From contig JAXDZG010000023.1 in the NCBI GenBank assembly GCA_034086985.1, positions 124,001 to 188,000 on the forward strand: a DNA stretch of 64,000 nt, read 5' to 3'. How positions within the stretch are numbered: the stretch's first letter is position 1; every line of letters begins with the position of its first letter. Below, piece by piece: positions 58,860 through 64,000 of this stretch. Made by a program: the position numbers and the translations under genes. Below the pieces are notes generated by a model, which did not search any database, had not been told where the DNA came from, and saw only the letters and a list, made by a program, of their open reading frames with translations. Source of the stretch: Phascolarctobacterium_A sp034086985. GTDB taxonomy: Bacteria > Bacillota > Negativicutes > Acidaminococcales > Acidaminococcaceae.

Positions 58860-59419
58860 TTTTCTTCACCCCTGCCGGGACGCACATCCCCCGTAATCCA
58901 CAGCTCCTTTACCGCCAAGCCGCCCACTTCCTTGAGCAGCCTTGCGAGGCCCTCTTCATCCAAATCAGTAAAAAAGCGACCGTTACGCTCGCCCGTGAAC
59001 TGGCCGTATTTAAAGGACGTATAAATCACACCCTCGCCCTTTAGCGCACGTACCATTTTCTGCATAACAACGACTAAATCGGCCCACTCCAAATGCAAAA
59101 TGGAGGCGCAGGCCCAAATGCCATCGTACTTATCCACGGCCTCCAGCTCATCGAAGAGCAGCTGCTTGACGCTTATGCCGGTGTACTCGCTGGCCAATTT
59201 GCACAGCTCCGCCGAGCCATCCGTGGCCTCCACCGCTAAGCCGTGCTCCAAAAAATACTTGGTATCGCGACCACTGCCGCAGCCAAAATCCAAAATGCTA
59301 GCTCCCTTTTCCAGCTGGGCCAAAAATCTATCTTGAGTTATATGAAAATCCACAGCCACTGTGCCTTGAACGAATTCTTGGGCGTGGGCGTTGTAGTAGT
59401 TGAGAGTTGTCTTGTCCAT
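58817..59419 (-). CDS. Class I SAM-dependent methyltransferase
   Basis: A 200-residue methyltransferase. Start 59419 chosen for GAAGGAT upstream; much longer in-frame starts extend into a repeat-bearing region. Motif I ILDFGCGSGRDT at 42-53, motif II VEATDGSAELC, and motif IV-like ACASILHLEW. It resembles small-molecule or TehB-like methyltransferases rather than DNA methylases (no NPPY/DPPY motif). It overlaps the helicase gene by 43 bases, implying tight co-expression, but whether it modifies DNA, RNA or a metabolite is unknown. Confidence 0.82.
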   Translation of the reverse strand: MDKTTLNYYNAHAQEFVQGTVAVDFHITQDRFLAQLEKGASILDFGCGSGRDTKYFLEHGLAVEATDGSAELCKLASEYTGISVKQLLFDELEAVDKYDGIWACASILHLEWADLVVVMQKMVRALKGEGVIYTSFKYGQFTGERNGRFFTDLDEEGLARLLKEVGGLAVKELWITGDVRPGRGEEKWLNVLLQKSCLEK

Positions 59420-59514
59420 AAACTTATCCTTCATGTAAAAAGTATATGAGTATATTTCTCTAAGAACATGCTTTTTCCTGCCTTTGCGGCATATTATTAT
59501 TGCAAACAAAACAG

Positions 59515-59567
59515 CGCCCCAGCGTAGCGAGAAGTGACTACCACAATCACCTCGCCGCACTGGGGCG
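59515..59567. other. Large hairpin upstream of the methyltransferase
   Basis: CGCCCCAG (59515-59522) pairs with CTGGGGCG (59560-59567), with inner GCGAG/CTCGC. It could be a leader structure or terminator-like element of the methyltransferase transcript. Otherwise 59420-59783 shows no gene. Confidence 0.45.
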
Positions 59568-59783
59568 TTAGCTTTACCATGTAAAAGCCAACCGACCAGA
59601 GAAAGAGAAAAATATTTTAGCAATTTTTTACACAAAAAACCGCAAACACTGTGCCAACCGCAGGACATTTCTTTTCGTCCACCGTATGGCTACAAATATA
59701 GTATATTTTTATGAGTAACCTGTAGTTACCGAAAAGAACGTTCGTTATAAATTACAAAAAAAGCACTTTGGGCGTTTTTATGA

Positions 59784-59887
59784 TTTTATCAGTTATAACT
59801 GGCAAAATTGGCGATTTCAAGGATTTTATCAGATATAACTGATAAAACTAGTTATTTTAAGAATTTTATCAGTTATATCTGACAAAA
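59784..59887. promoter_or_regulatory. Array of three 24-bp palindromes at exact 40-bp spacing (operator array)
   Basis: Near-palindromes TTTTATCAG-W-TATA-W-CTG..AAAA begin at 59784, 59824 and 59864 and each spans 24 bases; the central one is the most symmetrical (TTTTATCAG ... CTGATAAAA). A degenerate fourth (TTTCAGTTATAAAAA) lies 39 bases on, across the promoter spacer of the ATPase gene. Confidence 0.75.
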
Positions 59888-59900
59888 TTCCCTTTCCTTA

Positions 59901-59929
59901 TTGTGTTTCAGTTATAAAAATGCTATACT
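59901..59929 (+). promoter_or_regulatory. Promoter of the DUF4143 ATPase gene
   Basis: TTGTGT (59901-59906), 17 bases, TATACT (59924-59929), about 32 bases before the ATG. Confidence 0.65.
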
Positions 59930-59960
59930 TTTTGTATGATGGAAAGGAGGCACTTCTTTC

Positions 59961-61175
59961 ATGATTAAAAGAGAAATGTATATGAAACGCATCCGCCCCT
60001 TTATCGGAACGGATTTAATAAAGGTTATGACCGGTATCAGGCGTTGCGGCAAGTCCGTAATGCTAGAGCTGATAAAGCAAGAGCTCATAGAAAGCGGTAT
60101 CAAGCCAGAGCAATTTATTTCTATCAATTTTGAGGATATGAATTATGCCCATCTGCAAACTGCCCAGGCCCTGCACGAGGCAATTACTAAGCTAGCAGCA
60201 GATATTGAAGGCAAGGTTTATCTTTTCTTTGATGAAATTCAAGAGGTAGAGGGCTGGGAAAAATGCATTAATTCTTTCCGTGTATCACTAGATTGCGATA
60301 TCTATATTACAGGCTCCAATGCCAAACTATTATCGGGCGAACTTGCGACATATCTTGGTGGTCGTTATGTAGAATTCATCATCTATCCATTTTCCTTTGC
60401 CGAGTTTTTGGAATTATACGGAACAATCACTCCAGATGAATCAATTCCAAAATGCTTTCAAAAGTATCTTATCTCCGGCGGCATGCCTTATCTCGCGAAT
60501 ATTAGATATGCCGATGCTCCCACTAAACAATATCTCCACGATTTGTTTAATTCGGTTCAATTGAAGGATATTTTGAAACGTAATAAGATTAGGGATGTGG
60601 ATTTACTAGAGCGTATCATTGCTTACGTTATGGCTAATGTGGGCAATACATTCTCAGCAACATCTGTAGCAAAATTTTTAAAAAGTGAACGTCGTACTGT
60701 CGCTTCTGAAACAATCATGAATTACCTCAAATATTGCTGTGATGCGTACTTGTTTTACCAAGTTAAGCGTGAAGATTTGCAAGGTAAACAAATTTTAGCA
60801 TCAAATGAAAAGTATTACATTGCTGATCATGGTATTCGTGAGGCAGTGTTTGGTGGCAACATTAGGCAAATTAATCTTACCCTAGAGAACATCGTGTACC
60901 TAGAGCTAATACGCCGCGGTTACGAAGTGACTATAGGAAAATATGGTGAGAAAGAAATTGATTTCGTCTGCCATAAGCAGGATGATAAGCTGTATGTACA
61001 GGTTACCTATTTGTTGGCTTCTGAGGAAACTATCCAGCGTGAATTTGGTGTTTACAACAGTATTGAGGATAATTATCCTAAATATGTTGTATCGTTAGAT
61101 GAACTAGATATGAGCCAAAATGGAATTAAGCACTATAATATCCGCGACTTCCTCTTGGCTCAGGAATGGAAGTAG
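59961..61175 (+). CDS. AAA ATPase with DUF4143 domain
   Basis: A 404-residue AAA-type ATPase. Walker A MTGIRRCGKSVML at 23-35, Walker B VYLFFDEIQ, sensor YITGSNAKLLSGEL, followed by the C-terminal DUF4143 domain (DLLERIIAYVMANVGNTFSATS, and LENIVYLELIRRGYEV with a nuclease-like KEIDFVCH). The late GKYGEKEIDFV resembles PD-(D/E)xK strands seen in this family. The function of these ATPases is unknown. AAGGAGG upstream; regulated presumably by the palindrome array. Ends before the right direct repeat. Confidence 0.85.
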   Translation: MIKREMYMKRIRPFIGTDLIKVMTGIRRCGKSVMLELIKQELIESGIKPEQFISINFEDMNYAHLQTAQALHEAITKLAADIEGKVYLFFDEIQEVEGWEKCINSFRVSLDCDIYITGSNAKLLSGELATYLGGRYVEFIIYPFSFAEFLELYGTITPDESIPKCFQKYLISGGMPYLANIRYADAPTKQYLHDLFNSVQLKDILKRNKIRDVDLLERIIAYVMANVGNTFSATSVAKFLKSERRTVASETIMNYLKYCCDAYLFYQVKREDLQGKQILASNEKYYIADHGIREAVFGGNIRQINLTLENIVYLELIRRGYEVTIGKYGEKEIDFVCHKQDDKLYVQVTYLLASEETIQREFGVYNSIEDNYPKYVVSLDELDMSQNGIKHYNIRDFLLAQEWK

Positions 61176-61202
61176 AATAATTATTATCAGAAAACAATAG
61201 AA

Positions 61203-61310
61203 ATAAAAAAAGAGCTTTCAGATTATCTCCGAAAGCTCATCTTTTTTGTGTTGGCGGAGTGGGTGGGATTCGAACCCACGCACGGGGTAAACCGTCTAAC
61301 GATCTAGCAA
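61203..61310. repeat. Right direct repeat: terminator plus 3' half of tRNA-Ser(GCT); att-like site
   Basis: Copy of 54928-55034 with a few changes (TTGCTAGATCG in the anticodon loop instead of TTGCTAAATCG). The hairpin also serves as terminator for the ATPase gene. The following 61311-61579 shows no gene or clear signal. Confidence 0.75.
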
Positions 61311-61579
61311 TTGGTTTTCTTTATATTTATAGTACTTTAATTCCATATTGTCTACAATTCACAGTACATTTTGCCCATTCAATGCTATATTTCTCATGCT
61401 TTTTTTCTTATTGTCCACCTTTTTGTCCACCTATCATGTTACCAACAGAGAGGCCAAAAAATGCCGTTTAGCTATGCAAAAACAAAAGTAAGAAAAATAA
61501 GTTAGATTTTAGACTGTTCACCTGTACTGGATTTTTGAAGTATCCCTAAAACTAGCTAACTTACTCAATCCCCCTGATG

Positions 61580-62288
61580 CTACGCAAATTGTACGCCAAA
61601 GGCCTCCATACGCTGTTTTTCCTCTTTCATCAATTCTAAAGAAAAGGCCACCAAGCCATCCAAATCCATATTATTTAGATAGTTGATATAGCGTTTTTTC
61701 TGGCTAACTGGTATTACAATTGGCACAATCCCACTTTGTAAACAGCTATAAACGAGTAACGCACGACCAACACGGCCATTGCCATCACTAAAAGGATGTA
61801 TACGCTCGAAAGCAAAATGCTGCCTGCATACCGCTATCACAACATCCTTCTCTTTTTTTGCATACTCCAACTGAACCTTTAAATCCTGCACCCAATTCTC
61901 CATGTCCATAGGCATACGATAAGGTGGTGAAGGAATAGAATCAGCACCAATAACCATGTTAGGCTGCGTTTTAAATCTTCCTGGCACAGATTCAATCGCT
62001 TCGTGACATAAAATTGCATGGATTTCTTTGATGTATTCTGTAGTTACCTCTTTGCCAGCCTGTAAATCAGCAACCATATGCTTAGTAAAGCTTTTGTAAT
62101 TTAATACCTCGTTCAGCTCCCTCAGCTCGATAGCACGAGGTACATATCCATCAATCAAGACCACTTTTAGTTTCGCCTTGGGTCAATGTATTGCCTTCAA
62201 TCGCCGTACTATGATGCGCCATACGGACCATCAAATCATCAAAATATTCCTGTGGCACAGTCATAACATCTATATTTTTTTGCTCCAT
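61580..62288 (-). pseudogene. Fic-domain protein, frameshifted
   Basis: The first frame (62288-62151) has GGAGG ahead of its ATG and begins MEQKNIDVMTVPQEYF, then carries HHSTAIEGNTLT, an S/T-xxx-E-G/N inhibitory motif. It ends early; removing one A from the A4 run at 62165-62168 (minus strand) joins it to the second frame (62164-61580), which has the core motif HPFSDGNGRVGR with catalytic His, expected for AMP transfer. The reassembled protein would have about 235 residues with the self-inhibiting helix at its N-terminus. Whether the second frame is expressed from its GTG alone is open; then it would lack the inhibitor. Confidence 0.8.
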
Positions 62289-62335
62289 ACGATCACACCT
62301 CCTAGGAGTTTATCAATTAAATGCTTTCTGTAAAC

Positions 62336-62542
62336 TTACCTTACTGATTGATAAAAAGACCTAAAGTAATCAGGCCCCTGAGCCCAAAGCCCTGTATCGA
62401 AATTATAGAGGGCATCATAGGCTGGAGAATTGATTATTCTACTTCTTGCTTCTTGTCGGCTAATGCCCTCATCTTCTGCCATGTCCATGATAGCAGCAGT
62501 TAAGATAAGCTCAGCACAAAAAACCTTCTGCTCATAACTCAT
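62336..62542 (-). CDS. Small protein of the DUF3791-DUF3990 cassette
   Basis: A 68-residue protein beginning MSYEQKVFCAELIL with helix-rich, acidic character (DMAEDEGISRQEARSRI) and ending DYFRSFYQSV. Start 62542 has GGAGGTG upstream and overlaps the DUF3990 stop by 11 bases. No family is certain; it may be an immunity or partner protein of the cassette. The Fic gene follows 48 bases downstream. Confidence 0.65.
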   Translation of the reverse strand: MSYEQKVFCAELILTAAIMDMAEDEGISRQEARSRIINSPAYDALYNFDTGLWAQGPDYFRSFYQSVR

Positions 62543-63107
62543 ACTTACACACCTCCACAACCTTTAAACAAGCAATTGCTCGTTGGCTAAGGAAACAATA
62601 CTGTTCCTTTAGCCTATCGGGAAGAAGCAATGAAATAGCTATTTGAGCAGATTGCTCAGCTACTATTGGGCCATACAACCCCATGAGATAGGTAGTGATA
62701 ACAGGATTAGTAGTATCATTGGCTATCTTGCCCACTATTATCTCGCTACCGAAAAGGCTGTAATTTATTTTGGCTGCCAAATCTTTAGCTAAGTGACCAC
62801 GCCTGTTTAAAGCAATAAACCAAAGCCATTCTTTATCTGCATCAGCGAATTCAAAAACTGGCAAATCTGTTAAGGCATTATGGTATTCATAGCATGTAAC
62901 ATAACCAAAGTTTTGACCATCTGGTATTTTCTTTCTAGCCTTTGCCTTCAGCAAAGATGTCCTAATGAAGTTTTTAGCCTGATTCTTATCAGCAGTCACA
63001 TAGAACCCTTTACCAAAGTCTTTTCCTGCTTCACATTTATTCAAGTCTATATTTTCAACGGGAGTATAGCTACCATGATATAGTAGCATACCATCTTTAA
63101 GCTTCAT
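62532..63107 (-). CDS. DUF3990 protein (ADP-ribosyltransferase-like fold)
   Basis: A 191-residue protein with the DUF3990 pattern: LLYHGSYTPVENIDL near the start, GKDFGKGFYVTADKNQA, and CYEYHNALTDLPVFEFADADKEWLWFI. YHGS and GxGFYVT correspond to NAD-binding strands of ART-fold toxins; the family is often regarded as a toxin or effector, but no activity can be proved here. Starts in a 4-base overlap with the DUF3791 gene. Confidence 0.78.
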   Translation of the reverse strand: MKLKDGMLLYHGSYTPVENIDLNKCEAGKDFGKGFYVTADKNQAKNFIRTSLLKAKARKKIPDGQNFGYVTCYEYHNALTDLPVFEFADADKEWLWFIALNRRGHLAKDLAAKINYSLFGSEIIVGKIANDTTNPVITTYLMGLYGPIVAEQSAQIAISLLLPDRLKEQYCFLSQRAIACLKVVEVCKYEL

Positions 63108-63316
63108 ATATTAGCACCTTTTGCTTTCAAAACCTCGAATACCTCCATTAAGGCACTCTCATCACCATTGAGATGCATCATTTCGTAGGTATCTTCAATA
63201 TATTTCCAAATTCCGTAGCTATCAAAAAGCTTGTTTCCCTCGGAGGCCGATACCTTTGCCTTATCACAGAACATTTTAAATATACGAATTTCAAAAAAAA
63301 GCATTTCATCCAGCAT
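63104..63316 (-). CDS. DUF3791-like small protein
   Basis: A 70-residue helical protein: MLDEMLFFEIRIFKMFCDKA, then FDSYGIWKYIEDTYEMMHLNG, resembling DUF3791, which is commonly encoded just upstream of DUF3990. Start 63316 has AAGGAGGCG; an earlier in-frame ATG precedes that site. It leads the cassette and may act as antitoxin, which is inference from gene order. Confidence 0.72.
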   Translation of the reverse strand: MLDEMLFFEIRIFKMFCDKAKVSASEGNKLFDSYGIWKYIEDTYEMMHLNGDESALMEVFEVLKAKGANI

Positions 63317-63351
63317 TGTATCGCCTCCTTGCATCCATAGCTTCTATCACA

Positions 63352-63380
63352 ATTATACACTTGAACCCTTTTGTCAGCAA
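63352..63380 (-). promoter_or_regulatory. Promoter of the DUF3791 cassette, TTGCTG / AAGTG-TATAAT type
   Basis: Minus strand TTGCTG (63380-63375), 17 bases ending AAGTG, TATAAT (63357-63352). Confidence 0.65.
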
Positions 63381-63434
63381 GTAGAAACTATACACCAAAA
63401 GTATTAGACAGCATATTTATCACAGCACAAAATG

Positions 63435-63458
63435 AGCCCATAGCTGAAGCTATGGGCT
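63435..63458 (-). terminator. Terminator after the excisionase-like gene
   Basis: AGCCCATAGC-TGAA-GCTATGGGCT with TTTTG on the minus strand. Confidence 0.7.
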
Positions 63459-63462
63459 TTCA

Positions 63463-63660
63463 TTATAGAATCTTCTTTCTCATATATTCATATACATTCT
63501 CTTTATAAACCTTATAATTCCTACCAATTTTAAAACTCTTTATTTCTCCCCTGTTAACCAAACCATATGCAGTGTTTTTTCCTATTGCTAAAAAATCCAT
63601 CAACTCCTTTATTGTAAGGACCTCATCATATTTTCGTTCACTCTCATTCAATATGTACAT
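63463..63660 (-). CDS. Excisionase-like / MerR-type HTH protein
   Basis: A 65-residue winged-helix protein: EVLTIKELMDFLAIGKNTAYGLVNRGEIKSFKIGRNYKV is the HTH_17 pattern of excisionases and small regulators (given here in pieces: VLTIKELMDFL, GKNTAYGLVNRG, FKIGRNYKV). AAGGAGTAAAGA precedes the start. No integrase gene lies on its downstream side, so it is an orphan directionality factor or a plain regulator. Confidence 0.78.
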   Translation of the reverse strand: MYILNESERKYDEVLTIKELMDFLAIGKNTAYGLVNRGEIKSFKIGRNYKVYKENVYEYMRKKIL

Positions 63661-63719
63661 TCTTTACTCCTTTCTTATAAAAACCAGCTCTTGCCTTTCC
63701 AAATCTTTAATGGATAATA

Positions 63720-64000
63720 TGGCGGTTTAGTACCGCCAATCCGCTAACGCAGTACCATAAATCTGAAACCCCGGTACCGACATTCCAATAAGCTCAGTAC
63801 CGCAAATTCCAATAAATGGATACCATATCAATAATCCTTTAAAATATAGGTATGTACCACTGGTACAAATCTATTTTTAAAGGAGGTCATATAAGTGACC
63901 AAGGTTTTTAGAATCCTTCAGCTGAAAGGATTAGGCCTTCCTCAGGGTGAAATAGCCTCAAGCTGCGCTGTATCTAAAAGTACAGTCAGCAAAGTGCTCA
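63720..64000 (+). mobile_element. Left end of an IS21-family insertion sequence
   Basis: Five TACC-containing repeats start at 63731, 63753, 63775, 63798 and 63821, that is every 22-23 bases, as expected for multiple transposase sites at IS21 ends. A perfect 7-bp inverted repeat TGTACCA-C-TGGTACA lies at 63853-63867, before the istA ribosome site. The element runs off the window. Confidence 0.7.
63895..64000 (+). CDS. istA: IS21-family transposase IstA, N-terminal part
   Basis: GTG start at 63895 with AAAGGAGG upstream. The first residues read MTKVFRILQLKGLGLPQGEI, followed by a helix-turn-helix (SCAVSKSTVSKVL), the usual opening of IstA transposases. Truncated by the window end. Confidence 0.82.
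   Translation, partial: MTKVFRILQLKGLGLPQGEIASSCAVSKSTVSKVL

Noticed and set aside
59784..59887. CRISPR array
   Set aside because: Repeats are palindromic, only three, with 16-base spacers, and no cas genes are near; an operator array explains them better.
61259..61471. Plus-strand ORF of 70 codons
   Set aside because: It begins inside the tRNA-Ser fragment and has no ribosome site or recognisable protein pattern.

Overview
The window reads as a chromosome segment of a Gram-negative-type member of the Bacillota, most likely a Negativicutes gut anaerobe of the Phascolarctobacterium/Acidaminococcus type. This is inference from gene content: diaminopimelate aminotransferase lysine branch (dapL/dapF), a carboxyspermidine-type polyamine operon, a MetH lacking its activation domain with that domain encoded separately, strong AGGAGG ribosome binding sites and consensus sigma-A promoters. 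No rRNA or species marker is present.

Layout. 1-3.3 kb: end of a VOC-fold gene, a DUF456 membrane protein, then an MscS channel - thioredoxin reductase-like flavoprotein - thioredoxin operon. 3.3-6.6 kb: a secreted DUF3887-like protein and a cbiMQO-type cobalt/nickel ECF transporter, bracketed by two mirror-image 39-bp terminator hairpins. 6.6-14.5 kb: dapF-dapL, a secreted DUF3089 hydrolase, clpB, lrgAB, a cupin and tRNA-Ser(CGA). 14.8-19 kb: metF, a MetH-activation-domain gene and metH, with a 235-bp terminal-inverted-repeat element between the last two. 19.1-27.2 kb: one polyamine operon (speA-speE-carboxyspermidine dehydrogenase-decarboxylase-aguA-aguB-metallopeptidase) behind a roughly 330-nt structured leader. 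27-35.8 kb: a diguanylate cyclase, ilvN-ilvB, an XRE regulator, tRNA-Leu(TAG), galE, a phosphohexomutase and a DUF401 permease. 36-38.1 kb: a Septu (PtuA/PtuB) defence pair. 38.2-53.1 kb: two small envelope proteins, tRNA-Leu(CAG), a PDE with degenerate GGDEF, an iron-type dehydrogenase, an unknown membrane protein, a HAD phosphatase, an EamA transporter, nfo, a probable 30-aa gene, an orphan branched-chain amino acid binding protein and two hybrid histidine kinases, one of them frameshifted.

53.4-64 kb is accessory DNA: small membrane proteins, a YdbC-like protein, an antitoxin remnant, then a 6.3-kb segment bounded by two ~107-bp direct repeats that contain the 3' half of a tRNA-Ser(GCT). 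It carries a HEPN/MNT toxin-antitoxin pair, a PLD-helicase-DUF3427 protein overlapping a methyltransferase, and a DUF4143 ATPase behind three palindromes spaced exactly 40 bp apart. Beyond it lie a DUF3791-DUF3990-small ORF-Fic cassette (Fic frameshifted), an excisionase-like protein and the left end of an IS21-family element.

How it works together. Arginine goes to agmatine, N-carbamoylputrescine and putrescine, then to spermidine by the carboxyspermidine route, with speE as a possible second route. MetF/MetH and the cobalt transporter share the cobalamin theme. The ilvNB and livJ-like leaders both place a terminator-type hairpin between promoter and start codon. Repeated intergenic hairpins and a recurrent promoter type (TTGCTG, 17 bp, TATAAT preceded by AAGTG) tie accessory and core genes together.
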